Shown here: one piece after another, positions 42,818 through 52,208 of the stretch
Layout: the number at the start of each line of letters is the position of its first letter
Position numbering within the stretch: the stretch's first letter is position 1
DNA from: Motilimonas eburnea
GTDB taxonomy: Bacteria > Pseudomonadota > Gammaproteobacteria > Enterobacterales > CBDFNC01
Direction of reading: 5' to 3'
Length of the DNA stretch: 64,000 nucleotides
Assembly (NCBI RefSeq): GCF_021295345.1
Contig: NZ_JAIMJB010000003.1
Coordinates: 124,001-188,000, forward strand
The notes under the pieces: generated by a model
The model's input: only the letters and a program-made list of their open reading frames with translations
The model's database searches: none
What the model was told of the DNA's origin: nothing
Program-made: the position numbers and the translations under genes

Positions 42818-42883
42818 CCAACATGAGTAAGCTATGACTAAGCCATGACTAAACCGTGACTAAGCCGTGATTTGCTCGTGATA
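42818..42883. repeat. Degenerate 11-bp tandem repeats
   Basis: Successive 11-base units at 42829, 42840, 42851 and 42862 read aagctatgact, aagccatgact, aaaccgtgact and aagccgtgatt, with weaker copies on each side (from 42818 and to 42883). They lie between the TonB cluster and the FAD oxidoreductase gene. Confidence 0.85.
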
Positions 42884-43011
42884 AAGTCACATACATGGTC
42901 TGATCCATTTTCATTGACTTCGCGTATTTCAATGTGAGCTAGAGCACAGTAGAATGGCTCTAACCCAGTACTTCGAGATAGCATCCAACACATAGGAACA
43001 GAGCGTCCGTT

Positions 43012-44559
43012 ATGGCCAATCATATCGCTGACAACACATCACATCTGGCAACGGTGGGTATCATTGGGGCCGGTGTCGCAGGCTCAACCATTGCCTTGCG
43101 TCTTGCTGAACTAGGTATCAAAACACTGCTGATTGAACGCGGTGATGGTTTGGTAAACGGTCCGCCTATGTGTCATTTGCACGCGGGGGGAAATCTGTAC
43201 CGTGAAATCAGCGATCAGCAATGCTTAAAGTTACTTAAGCAGTCGATTGAAACCCTTCGAATCTATCCTCACTGCGTGAATCAGCGCCCGACCGTGATTG
43301 CTGTTCCGACTCAAGATCCCGGCGATCCTAGCGATCTGATGCCAAGGCTGCATTTACTGCGCGATGAATATCAGCGCATCGTGGCCGCAGACCCACTGAA
43401 CCAAGTGCTGGGCCAACCAGAAAACTATTTCACTTTATACCAGCGTGAAGATTTAGACCGCCTTGCTCTGTGTCCGACTCCGGTGCAGCCTAGCTCAAAT
43501 GACGATTGGATGATCCCTATCGCCAAGCAAGTGGATCTCGACAAACTCAAATTCCCACTGGTGCTCGTTCAGGAATACGGCCTGAGCTCGTTGCGCATCG
43601 CCGCCACCGCCAGCTTAGCATTAGCACAACTGGAATGCGCTCAAGTACTCACTAATACTCAAGTGACCCAAGTAACGCCCAATCAAGATGGCTGGTTAAT
43701 TGAATCGCAAGGTAAGCAAGGCGTGCAGCAATATCAGGTCGATTACCTCGTTAATGCCTGCGGTTTTCGCACTGGCTCTGTTGATGATATGGCCAAGTTT
43801 TCACGCCAACGTATGGTGGAATTTAAGGCGGCCTATATTGCCCGTTGGCCTGAGCCTAACGCCGTTTGGCCCGAAGTAATTTTTCATGGTCAACGCGGTA
43901 CACCTAAAGGCATGGCACAATTGACGCCGTATTGTGATGGCCATTTTCAGCTGCACGGCATGACCAAGGACATTACCTTGTTTAACGGCGGCCTAGTTCA
44001 TTCAAGTACGGCGAGCTCACAGCCTAAACTCCCCGATGCCTTAGTGAATAAAATTATTCACCAATGGCCGATGGATGTATTAAAGCAGCGCACCGAGCAA
44101 GCCGTCGATCATGTTAGCCAGTTTGTGCCGAGCTTTGCCAGTGCTGAATTTGGTGGTAAGCCTTTGTACGGCGCTCAGCAAATACCCGGCGATGATGCGG
44201 ACTTACGCGCGGCGGCGGTGTCATTTGAGCCACACCATTACGCCCGCGCTGAAATCGTCAAAGCCTCTTCGGCCCTGACCGCTGCGGATCAGATCTTGGC
44301 GAAGCTGACGGAATTGGATCTTGTTAGCCCTTGCGACGCCGCGCCGCGCGAGGCCCAGTTTACAACCACTTTAGGCCTAGCACCTAAACAAATTACTCAG
44401 TTGGCTATGGAGTTAGCCATCGCCCGTCAGTACCCACCAGCCTTAGCTTTGCCCTATCACGCCGCGTCCAGCCGTGACCAAGCCGCTAACACATCAGGTA
44501 AGCCAAGTTATTCCAGCATTCATGCTGAAAAATCAGATCTAACGCGCGTTTTCGCATAA
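43012..44559 (+). CDS. FAD-dependent oxidoreductase
   Basis: The 515-residue protein begins with the dinucleotide-binding motif VGIIGAGVAGSTIALRLAEL and ERGDGLVNGPPMCHLHAGGN, and later has LVNACGFRTGS and KPLYGAQQIPGDD, as in DAO-type flavoproteins. No signal peptide is present. The substrate is unknown. Similar proteins are common in Shewanella genomes. The ribosome site is weak, and the start is chosen to fit the Rossmann motif. Confidence 0.88.
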   Translation: MANHIADNTSHLATVGIIGAGVAGSTIALRLAELGIKTLLIERGDGLVNGPPMCHLHAGGNLYREISDQQCLKLLKQSIETLRIYPHCVNQRPTVIAVPTQDPGDPSDLMPRLHLLRDEYQRIVAADPLNQVLGQPENYFTLYQREDLDRLALCPTPVQPSSNDDWMIPIAKQVDLDKLKFPLVLVQEYGLSSLRIAATASLALAQLECAQVLTNTQVTQVTPNQDGWLIESQGKQGVQQYQVDYLVNACGFRTGSVDDMAKFSRQRMVEFKAAYIARWPEPNAVWPEVIFHGQRGTPKGMAQLTPYCDGHFQLHGMTKDITLFNGGLVHSSTASSQPKLPDALVNKIIHQWPMDVLKQRTEQAVDHVSQFVPSFASAEFGGKPLYGAQQIPGDDADLRAAAVSFEPHHYARAEIVKASSALTAADQILAKLTELDLVSPCDAAPREAQFTTTLGLAPKQITQLAMELAIARQYPPALALPYHAASSRDQAANTSGKPSYSSIHAEKSDLTRVFA

Positions 44560-44658
44560 AAATAGCGTTACTGTAGAACTTTTTGCTAAAATCGCGGACT
44601 CATAATGAGTTCGTGATTATTTATTTTCAAAGCTAATGATTTTTCAGGATTAATTTTT

Positions 44659-45150
44659 ATGGTATTGCGTTCAACCAAAGCACTGGCGCTCGTTGTGGCC
44701 TTGCTTTTCCCCTCCTTGGCATCAGCCAATGCCGATATGATCGATTTTGCTCGCCAATATAAGGGCACCGAGTACGTTTGGGGTGGCACCACTCCCGATG
44801 GCTTTGACTGCTCCGGCTTTATTCAATATGTCTATAACGAATTTGATATCAGCATCCCTCGCACCACACGCGCTTATCCCAGCCTGTTTGATCGCGAAGT
44901 CCCTTTAAATGAAGCTCGAGTGGGTGATTTAATTGTCTTTACCGGCACCGATGCCAGTATCCGTCGTCCGGGTCACGCAGGCATCATCAGCGAGATCGAC
45001 GATGGCAAGTTGATGTTCTTACATAGTTCGTCTTCGAAAAAACATTTTGGTGTTTCTGAGACCAACTATTATAAGAGTGGCTACCCTAAGCGATTTTTAA
45101 AAATTATTCGTATGACGGATAACGAAAGCGACGCTGACATCAGCAGCTAA
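44659..45150 (+). CDS. NlpC/P60 cell-wall hydrolase
   Basis: The 163-residue protein has a signal peptide (cut after about residue 23, LASANA) and an NlpC/P60 domain with the catalytic Cys in DGFDCSGFIQYVY, the His in RRPGHAGIISEID and a third polar residue in FLHSSSSKKHFG. It should cut peptide cross-links in peptidoglycan in the periplasm. It stands alone, with a modest ribosome site (gga). It is too short to be LapG. Confidence 0.93.
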   Translation: MVLRSTKALALVVALLFPSLASANADMIDFARQYKGTEYVWGGTTPDGFDCSGFIQYVYNEFDISIPRTTRAYPSLFDREVPLNEARVGDLIVFTGTDASIRRPGHAGIISEIDDGKLMFLHSSSSKKHFGVSETNYYKSGYPKRFLKIIRMTDNESDADISS

Positions 45151-45314
45151 TCCCTACTAACATCTTGCCTCCTTGTATAAGCTGTAAAATGTTAGCTCTG
45201 GGAGGCGAGCTTGCTCGGCGAAAAAGCCCTCAACAAAACAAGCTTAAGGCTAATTCCACCCAATCCCATGATGGTCGCTATGGGTGCGATAAGTTATGAT
45301 AGACCTTTTGCTCT

Positions 45315-46199
45315 GTGACCTTCTTTATGCCTGCTTTATTGCCCAATATTCCTATTAGTGCCCGTTTTATGCTGCTGTCGGCCCTTGGCTTTGCCATTAT
45401 GTCGGCCTGTGTGAAATTGGTTAGCCAATATCACATTCCGGTATTAGAAATTGTGGCGGCGCGGGCACTGGTTTCCTTGCTGCTGAGCTACCTAGACGTA
45501 AAACGCAAAGGTATTTCGCCTTGGGGTGAGCAAAAAGGCTGGCTATTTGCCCGTGGTGCGGTGGGAGCGTTGGCATTAATCTGCGTTTATTACTCCATTG
45601 CCACCTTGCCGCTGGCTGAGGCTACCTTGCTGCAATATCTGCACCCCGTTTTTACGGCGTTGATTGCCCTGCTGTTTTTAAAAGAGCCGATACTGCATTC
45701 CACTAAACTTTGTATCTGCCTTAGCTTAGTTGGTTTGGGGATAATGATAAGCCCGGGATTGGGACTCGATCCTGCTGCAGGTTTGCCTTGGTTTAGTATT
45801 GTTATCGCCCTGCTGGGCGCCTTTGGCAGCGCCGTGGCTTATGTTATCGTGCGCAAGTTAAGTCGCACTGAAGACAGCTCAGTGATCATTATGTACTTCC
45901 CGCTCATTGCACTGCCATTGTCGTTAATATTGCTAGGTGACGATTTTGTGGTGCCGCCACCCGAGGCGCTCGTGCTTTTACTGTTTGTCGGCATTTTTAC
46001 TCAGGTGGGACAGGTCGGTTTAACCAAGGCCATGCAGTCTGAATCGGCCAGTAAAGCCACGGCTTACTCTTATGTGCAGGTGCTGTTTTCTATGTTATTT
46101 GGCTGGCTGATCTTTAGTGAGCTGCCCTCTATCTATAGTTGGATAGGTGGCAGCTTTATCTTGATGGGCGCGTTAATTAACGTGTTGTGGAAGCGTTAA
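45315..46199 (+). CDS. EamA-family (DMT) transporter
   Basis: The 294-residue protein has ten predicted membrane helices in two EamA halves (LSALGFAIMSACVKLVSQYH; the second opens IVIALLGAFGSAVAYVIVRK), as in drug/metabolite transporters such as RhtA or YedA. The substrate is unknown. The GTG at 45315 and the ATG at 45327 are both possible starts, with little ribosome-site evidence. A terminator follows at 46205. Confidence 0.9.
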   Translation: MTFFMPALLPNIPISARFMLLSALGFAIMSACVKLVSQYHIPVLEIVAARALVSLLLSYLDVKRKGISPWGEQKGWLFARGAVGALALICVYYSIATLPLAEATLLQYLHPVFTALIALLFLKEPILHSTKLCICLSLVGLGIMISPGLGLDPAAGLPWFSIVIALLGAFGSAVAYVIVRKLSRTEDSSVIIMYFPLIALPLSLILLGDDFVVPPPEALVLLLFVGIFTQVGQVGLTKAMQSESASKATAYSYVQVLFSMLFGWLIFSELPSIYSWIGGSFILMGALINVLWKR

Positions 46200-46204
46200 A
46201 CACT

Positions 46205-46225
46205 AAGGGGCCGAATCGGCCCCTT
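46205..46225. terminator. Terminator between the EamA gene and the type I secretion operon
   Basis: A nine-bp stem (aaggggccg at 46205-46213 with cggccccctt-type arm cggcccctt at 46217-46225) and a three-base loop are followed by attta. It lies between two convergent units and can act on both strands. Confidence 0.8.
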
Positions 46226-46248
46226 ATTTAATACAAACAGTGTTCTTA

Positions 46249-46788
46249 TCAGCGATAGCCCCCTTCAAACTTGGCGCTATTGATACCTAAGGTCACTAAA
46301 TTGGTTTGGCTGATAACCGCAGGGGCAGCCAACCAGCCTTGCTGTTGCCAGCGCTGTTTATCTAGCCCTGCTAAACGTGCGCCCAGTTCAATGCCGAGCT
46401 GGCCCGTTTGGCCGCGATTCAAATACAAATAAAGCAGTGGCTGACCCGCACGACCCGAGAAGAGTTCGGCTTGTTCGGTTGGCGTCGGCTCATTTTGTTC
46501 AGGCTTTGCTGCGAGTAACAAACGTAGTGGTTTTTCCCCAAAACGCTGCACATATTGGGCAACCTGTTGATCGCTCCAAACCTGCGAACTAAGCAGACCA
46601 TCGATTTCACCTAGGATCATCGCATCGACATCCCCAGCCACCAGCTGCCATTGGCCGTTATTTAATTGCGTATCCGGTGCTAATTGGGCTATGGGTAATG
46701 GTGTTGTGTTGGCCAGTTGCAGTGCCTGTGCATAAGCACCACTGATACCACTCAATACCAAACAGGCCGTAATCAATTGACGTTTCAT
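46249..46788 (-). CDS. Secreted protein of unknown function at the end of the adhesin export operon
   Basis: The 179-residue protein has a signal peptide (cut after about residue 21, AYAQA) and no recognised domain. It contains DVDAMILGEIDGLLSS and LLLAAKPEQNEP, and lacks any Cys or transglutaminase motif, so it is not LapG, which holds a similar place in BpfA operons. It starts three bases after the OmpA-like gene. A role in the adhesin system is inferred from position only. Confidence 0.75.
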   Translation of the reverse strand: MKRQLITACLVLSGISGAYAQALQLANTTPLPIAQLAPDTQLNNGQWQLVAGDVDAMILGEIDGLLSSQVWSDQQVAQYVQRFGEKPLRLLLAAKPEQNEPTPTEQAELFSGRAGQPLLYLYLNRGQTGQLGIELGARLAGLDKQRWQQQGWLAAPAVISQTNLVTLGINSAKFEGGYR

Positions 46789-46791
46789 GGC

Positions 46792-47385
46792 TTATTGCTC
46801 CTTGATTTGGCTATTGGCAAACACGTCCCAAGCCTGCTCAGCTTGAAATTCCCCGTGGCTGATGACGGCAATGGTGCGACGCTGACGCTGCTTTAAATAT
46901 TGCGTCAACTTGGTTTGCTCAGAGAACACTTGGCTAGCAATGCGCTCCCTTGATATCCCCGTGGCCACCAACGCATTGGCAATAGCTTGATTGCGCCTTT
47001 GTGCTAACGCCGTATTATATTCAAGTGAGCCTTCTGCGCTGGTATCACCAATTAAGGTTAGGCTCGCTTTGCTGTCTTCGCGCAGCCAATCGGCTAATTG
47101 GGCGACCTTAGCCAAATCCTCTGATTTTAATTGCGCTTTATCGTAGTCAAAATGAAATACCAGTCGATTCACTTCCCTGTGCTGATGCCAAATCGCACAA
47201 CCTTGATCATCGACCTTAGCTTGAGTCGGCGTATCTCGACATAGATCCCGTTGATTGATCACGCCGTCTTTATCTTGGTCGCGCAAATCATCAATTTGAT
47301 AACGCTGCACTTGCAGATCGGCCATTTGCACACACCCTACTAAGGGCAGCAGCATGAGTCCCACTAACCATTTATTGTTCATCAC
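46792..47385 (-). CDS. OmpA-family lipoprotein
   Basis: The 197-residue protein has a lipoprotein signal (LPLVGC), a short Asp-rich thrombospondin-type-3-like segment (DQDKDGVINQRDLCRDTP) and a C-terminal OmpA peptidoglycan-binding domain (LVFHFDYDKAQLK, AEGSLEYNTALAQRRNQAIA). It probably ties the outer membrane to the wall near the exporter. It overlaps the TolC-like gene by 14 bases. An OmpA gene is at the same place in Shewanella bpf operons. Confidence 0.9.
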   Translation of the reverse strand: MMNNKWLVGLMLLPLVGCVQMADLQVQRYQIDDLRDQDKDGVINQRDLCRDTPTQAKVDDQGCAIWHQHREVNRLVFHFDYDKAQLKSEDLAKVAQLADWLREDSKASLTLIGDTSAEGSLEYNTALAQRRNQAIANALVATGISRERIASQVFSEQTKLTQYLKQRQRRTIAVISHGEFQAEQAWDVFANSQIKEQ

Positions 47386-48697
47386 GGATCACCTCTTGTT
47401 GCCATTGCTCAGGATAAGCCAATCTAAGTGCATAACCTAACCGGCCAGTGGCATTCAGTAAGCGATAACTCGCCAAGCGTTGGCTAAAATGGGTTTCGAT
47501 GTAATTTTTACGCGCTAAAAACACTTCTACCTTGGCATCCAACACATCTAACAGTGAACGTCTGCCCAACTGGAACTGCTCAATGTAGCCTTTTTCAGCC
47601 AATTTAGCGGCGTCGACATTTTGTTGCAGATATTCGATTTGTTGGCGCTGTAAATCCCAAGCGTTCCAAGATAACCGGGTGCCTTCGGTCACTTGCTGCT
47701 CGGTGCGTAGGCGTATCGCACGCGCTTGCTCTTTACGCCAACTGGCCGCTTCGGTTCGCGCCGTGGTTTCACCGCCACTGTAGAGATCATAACTGACGGT
47801 CAGCATGACTCTGGCGTCACTGTCTTTGCCTTCAAAGCCACCGATATCATCATTGCGATTGGCGTGTAATTCAACATTGACCTCGGGATAAAAATCGGCT
47901 TTTTCACGCTGTAATTCTTGTTTCGCTGCCGCCATATCGGCAATCGCGGCCTTAATTTCGGGATGACTGTCCAGCGCTAAGCGAATCGCCTCTTGCTCGC
48001 TGCGAGGTAATAATTGGCTATCGACTTGCGGCTCGATCAACTCGCCAGCATCCGCCCCCACTAATTTGTAAAACTCAACTTGCTTATCGAGTAAGTTGTT
48101 TTTCGCCGCCACTAAAGACGATTTTGAGGTGGCCACACGCGCTGCAATTTGGGCCAGATCGGAGCGGCTACTTAAGCCTTTACTTTGCCTGTCTTCGATA
48201 TCGCGATAGACATCCAAATGATCAGCAACATTACTTTCGGTTAATGCCAGTAGTTGCTCGGCTTTCAGCAGATCAAGATACACCCGCGCCACATCAAGGG
48301 CCAAGTTCTCCGCATCCGATAACAAGGTCAAGCGCTCGGCTTCAGCCTCAAAACTCAAACGTTCTACTTCAGATTGGGTATGAAAGCCTTTAAAGACATT
48401 TTGCGTTGCCTTGATACCCAGCTCTTTACGCGTCAGTTGCTCATCGATTTTTTGGCCCGAGGAATATTGGGTATCTTCATAACCCACCGCACCGTACAGA
48501 TTAACCTTAGGGTAGTAGCCCGCCTCAGCGGCACGGCGATCTTTTAAATACGCGGTAAAAGACGCGTATTGCTGGGCAATGATGGGGTTATTGTCGATGG
48601 CACTGGCGACCGATTGCTCAAGGGTCAACGCATGACTTGAGAGGGGGATGCACAATGTTGCGCTCAGCGCTACGCTAAGCAATGACATAGACCGCAT
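47372..48697 (-). CDS. TolC-family outer-membrane channel of a type I system (AggA/LapE-like)
   Basis: The 441-residue protein has a signal peptide (cut after about residue 23, SHA) and two outer-membrane-efflux repeats with long coiled coils (GYYPKVNLYGAVGYEDTQYS, LDVLDAKVEVFLARKNYIE). It forms the outer-membrane tunnel for the adhesin. In Shewanella oneidensis the matching gene is aggA. It lies 20 bases after the HlyD-type gene. Confidence 0.93.
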   Translation of the reverse strand: MRSMSLLSVALSATLCIPLSSHALTLEQSVASAIDNNPIIAQQYASFTAYLKDRRAAEAGYYPKVNLYGAVGYEDTQYSSGQKIDEQLTRKELGIKATQNVFKGFHTQSEVERLSFEAEAERLTLLSDAENLALDVARVYLDLLKAEQLLALTESNVADHLDVYRDIEDRQSKGLSSRSDLAQIAARVATSKSSLVAAKNNLLDKQVEFYKLVGADAGELIEPQVDSQLLPRSEQEAIRLALDSHPEIKAAIADMAAAKQELQREKADFYPEVNVELHANRNDDIGGFEGKDSDARVMLTVSYDLYSGGETTARTEAASWRKEQARAIRLRTEQQVTEGTRLSWNAWDLQRQQIEYLQQNVDAAKLAEKGYIEQFQLGRRSLLDVLDAKVEVFLARKNYIETHFSQRLASYRLLNATGRLGYALRLAYPEQWQQEVIRDEQ

Positions 48698-48717
48698 AGT
48701 TTATTTCCTTATGTTTT

Positions 48718-50034
48718 TTATGGCTCCCGAAGGGCTGCCGCTTTGGCTCTAAGTAAAGGCTTAAGCCAATAATTTAAAACTGTTTTCTTTCCCGTCAGCA
48801 CATCGACACTGGCTTGCATACCGGGAATAATGGCAAAGTTCACCTGCTCGGGTGAGGTTTCAATATGAGCAAGATAATAGGTTGTGCCTTCTTCATCTTG
48901 CAGTGCATCCGGGCTGATATAGGTCACCTCACCTTGCTCGCCGCCGTAAATGACAAAATCATAAGCGGTAAACTTAACGGTGGCGGTTAACCCTAGACGC
49001 AAATAGGCGATATCTTTTGGCTGGATCTTGGTTTCAATGATCAGCTTGTCGGCCATGGGCACCACTTCCATGATGGATTCCCCCGGCTTGATCACACCGC
49101 CCAAGGTCCGCCGGTTGATCTCTTTAACCTTGCCCGCCAGCGGCGAATACAAAGAAGTGCGTTGCAATTGATCTTCCAGAGCAGGCTGGCTTTCATTGAG
49201 CTGCGCAAACTGATTTTGCGCCTCGGTCAACTGACTGCGCGCCTTGGTGCGATATTCGCGAGCCAAATTGCTTAGGTCGGTGATGGCTTCGGCCTTCGCC
49301 GCGATGAGTTTTTTCTCGTTGAGGCGAGAACTGCTGACTTCCCCACGCAGTCGCACATGATCTCGTTGTAATTTAAGTAGCTCGACTTCGGCAATGGCAC
49401 CGCTTTCGACACTGGCCTGTGTTAGCTTCAACTCTTTGCTGACAAAGCTTAAGCTTTGTTGCAAGGTCGCCGTGTGGCTTTTGGCTTCATTGAGGGCCTG
49501 ATTGGCTTGCTCTATTTGTTGCTGCTCTTGCTTTAAGCGCGACATTAATTGCTCTAATCGCTCTAAATACTCGGCTTGCACCGCCAGTGCGCTGATGTCA
49601 TCTAAATCGCGCGTATCCACTGCCACTTCGGTGATCTGCACCCGTTGACGCCAATCATTTTGGTCATCGTCTATCTGAACGCTCGCTAACTCGGCTTCCA
49701 AGCGGCGTATAGCAATCGTCAATGCTTGCAGCTGTTGCCGGGTTTCTTGATAGGCTGCTTTAAATCGAGTGTTGTCTAAGGTGGCTAGCAACTGGCCTTG
49801 GCTAACAATATCCCCTTGTTTCACATGCAAAGTAGCCAATAAGCCGCCTTCTAGGCTTTGGATTTGTTGCACTGCTTGCGCAGGTACGACCCGGCCTTCG
49901 CCGACAATCACTTCATCGAGCTCGGCCCAGCTGGCCCAAGCGATAATGCTGATGATCAGCGCTGCCACTATCCAGACTAAACGCCGAGAATGCTTAGCTT
50001 TAAGTTGCTGTTGCCAATATAACTGCTGACTCAT
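48718..50034 (-). CDS. HlyD-family membrane-fusion protein of the type I system
   Basis: The 438-residue protein has one N-terminal membrane helix (LVWIVAALIISIIAWASWAE), a biotinyl-lipoyl-like domain split around a long coiled coil (GRVVPAQAVQQIQSLEGGLL, LYSPLAGKVKEINRRTLGGV) and the HlyD C-terminal signature IIPGMQASVDVLTGKKTVLN. It links the ABC transporter to the TolC-like channel. It overlaps the ABC gene by four bases (ATGA). Confidence 0.94.
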   Translation of the reverse strand: MSQQLYWQQQLKAKHSRRLVWIVAALIISIIAWASWAELDEVIVGEGRVVPAQAVQQIQSLEGGLLATLHVKQGDIVSQGQLLATLDNTRFKAAYQETRQQLQALTIAIRRLEAELASVQIDDDQNDWRQRVQITEVAVDTRDLDDISALAVQAEYLERLEQLMSRLKQEQQQIEQANQALNEAKSHTATLQQSLSFVSKELKLTQASVESGAIAEVELLKLQRDHVRLRGEVSSSRLNEKKLIAAKAEAITDLSNLAREYRTKARSQLTEAQNQFAQLNESQPALEDQLQRTSLYSPLAGKVKEINRRTLGGVIKPGESIMEVVPMADKLIIETKIQPKDIAYLRLGLTATVKFTAYDFVIYGGEQGEVTYISPDALQDEEGTTYYLAHIETSPEQVNFAIIPGMQASVDVLTGKKTVLNYWLKPLLRAKAAALREP

Positions 50035-52208
50035 GCTTCACCTCGGCTCAGGTTAATTTTAGTGACGCGCTGAGTTTTATTGTCATGACGTTCAACTGGC
50101 TGGCTTGTCCCAGACTCGCGTAAACCTAACTGAGCTAAGATTTGCGCCTTAGGGCCATCGGCAATAATTTTGCCTTGCTCCATCACGATCACACGTTGGC
50201 ACAAAGCCAGCATGGCCGGTTTATGGCTGACGATGACCATGCCCACGCTGGCATCTAGCTGCATTAACCCTTTGATGACAGCGAGTTCGGTTTGCTGATC
50301 CATGGCGCTGGTGGGCTCATCCAGTAATAATAAATGTGCGTTACGCAATAACGCCCGCGCCAATGCCACGGCTTGTCTTTGTCCACCCGACAAATAGCGC
50401 CCGCCTTCACCTACTTGGGTTTCTAACCCTTGAGGTAAACGGTTAGCCAACTGGTTTAAGCCCGAGATTTGTAACACCCGTGCCAGCTGGGTTTGATCCA
50501 CCTGATCCTGCCCCGCGGTGATGTTTTCCAGCACAGAGCCAAAAAACAAGCTGGGTTGCTGGGACACCCAGCCTGTGGCGGCGCGGATAACGCTAGCAGG
50601 CCAAAGCTGCGCGTCAATATCGTCATACTGCATCTGGCCTGAGCTAATGGGATATTGATTAGCCAGCAGCGCTAGCAAGCTAGACTTACCCGCCCCCGCA
50701 GCACCTAGGATAGCAACTCGCTCTCCCGGATTAATGGTGAGATTAATCTCTGACACGATGGCAAATTCTTGATCAGGGAAGGTAAAGTTAGCCTGTCGCA
50801 AGCTTATCTTGCCACTAAACTCAGGCTTGTCGACTACTTGATGGGCACTGGATTCCTGCTCAAGTTGCATCACGGCTTCTAAACCTTGGATGGCCGCTTT
50901 AGATTGTTGATAACGCAGCAACAAACCCGATACCTGATTCATGGCACCTGCACTACGGCCACTAAGCATCACAATCGCAATCAAGCCACCCATGCTGAGT
51001 AAGCCTTCGGCGATTTGATATACGCCAACCACAATAAGGCCTATGGTGACTAACTGCTGACTATTCATCACCAAATGGGTGACCGTGCTGGCAAGGTGTT
51101 TTGCCTTGATGTTCCAATCGGCTAAATCCGCCACCGTGTGTTGCCAGCGGCGCTGGGCTTCGCCTTCACCGTTAATTTGTTTAATTTCAACTAGGTTGTT
51201 TAGGCTTTCCACCAGATGAGCTTGGCGCTGAGTCGACAACTTGCCGGTTTCATCCAAGGCTTGTTTCACCTTAGGTTGAACCGCCAAACTGGCAAGCAAA
51301 ATAAACAGCATCACAGCTAAAGGAATAAACACCATGCCTCCACCCAGCCAAGCAATTAGCGCTAAGAACATTAAGGTAAAAGGTAAGTCCACTAAGGTAA
51401 CCATGGTCGCCGAAGTTAAAAATTCTCTCACACTATCAAATTCTTGAATTTGCTTACTAAAAGCGCCAACGGATTGCGGACGATGTAGCAGCTTCATGCC
51501 CATGGCATTGGCAAACAGTTTAGACGATAGATTCACGTCAACCTGACGCCCTGCCATGTCACTCAAATGGCTGCGCGATTGACGCAGCAGCCAATCAAAT
51601 ATCAGCGCGATAAAAGCCCCCGTAGCCAACACCCAGAGGCTGTCAAAGGCGGCATTAGGTACCACGCGATCGTACACATTCATGGTAAATAGGGGGATCA
51701 CGAGAGCGAGCAAGTTAACCAAACAAGACGCGACGATAAGATCGCGATACCAAGGTTTCACTTGGGCCAAGGCTTGACGAAACCAATGCTTTTCTTGTGT
51801 CGGTTGAAACTCTTCTACCCTCTGGTCAATTTTTGCCTGGGCCGACACCAACCAAATACCATTTGCTTGCTTGGTTAAGCTGATAACAGGCTGAGTTTGC
51901 TCCGATTGCGACTGCAGATCCCAACAACAAGCTTGTTGTTGCTCAATGGCCGTTATGATGACAGGCCCAGTTGGTAATACCACCAAGATGGGAAGATTAG
52001 CGGCGACCAATTGACTTGGCTTAGCTAATTGGCAGTTTAAACTGGCATTAGCCATACTCTGGACCAATGAGTCTAGGGTTATTTTCCCTGCCTCAAGAGG
52101 CACCCCAGCCAGGACTTTCTCGCGATGGCAACGGATCTGAAAATGCCTTGCAAAATACAGCACAGCTTCGCAATAAGGGTCAATATTAGCTTCCAACGTC
52201 ATGCTCAT
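50031..52208 (-). CDS. Type I secretion ABC transporter (LapB/LssB-like)
   Basis: The 725-residue protein has an N-terminal C39-like domain of about 135 residues that lacks the catalytic Cys (it reads FQIRCHREKVLAGVP), six membrane helices and an ATPase domain with Walker A GAAGAGKSSLLALL, signature LSGGQRQAVALARALL and Walker B LLLLDEPTS. C39-like domains of this kind hold the substrate and do not cut it. It exports the adhesin encoded just upstream, whose stop TAA abuts its ATG. Confidence 0.94.
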   Translation of the reverse strand: MSMTLEANIDPYCEAVLYFARHFQIRCHREKVLAGVPLEAGKITLDSLVQSMANASLNCQLAKPSQLVAANLPILVVLPTGPVIITAIEQQQACCWDLQSQSEQTQPVISLTKQANGIWLVSAQAKIDQRVEEFQPTQEKHWFRQALAQVKPWYRDLIVASCLVNLLALVIPLFTMNVYDRVVPNAAFDSLWVLATGAFIALIFDWLLRQSRSHLSDMAGRQVDVNLSSKLFANAMGMKLLHRPQSVGAFSKQIQEFDSVREFLTSATMVTLVDLPFTLMFLALIAWLGGGMVFIPLAVMLFILLASLAVQPKVKQALDETGKLSTQRQAHLVESLNNLVEIKQINGEGEAQRRWQHTVADLADWNIKAKHLASTVTHLVMNSQQLVTIGLIVVGVYQIAEGLLSMGGLIAIVMLSGRSAGAMNQVSGLLLRYQQSKAAIQGLEAVMQLEQESSAHQVVDKPEFSGKISLRQANFTFPDQEFAIVSEINLTINPGERVAILGAAGAGKSSLLALLANQYPISSGQMQYDDIDAQLWPASVIRAATGWVSQQPSLFFGSVLENITAGQDQVDQTQLARVLQISGLNQLANRLPQGLETQVGEGGRYLSGGQRQAVALARALLRNAHLLLLDEPTSAMDQQTELAVIKGLMQLDASVGMVIVSHKPAMLALCQRVIVMEQGKIIADGPKAQILAQLGLRESGTSQPVERHDNKTQRVTKINLSRGEA

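Larger units (their letters stand above)
42647..43011. other. 365-base region between the TonB cluster and the FAD oxidoreductase
   Basis: No gene is seen. The region holds a Fur-like box (42701-42715) near the TonB cluster promoter, an AT-rich inverted repeat at 42775-42792, and an array of 11-bp repeats (about 42818-42883). Promoters for both divergent units must lie here. Confidence 0.5.

Noticed and set aside
42882..42896. CRP site at gtgataaagtcaca
   Set aside because: The spacer between the half-sites is five bases and not six, and one half is incomplete.
44659..45150. The NlpC/P60 protein as the missing LapG protease
   Set aside because: Its motifs (DCSGF and GHAGI) are those of peptidoglycan hydrolases, and it is shorter and of different fold class than LapG.
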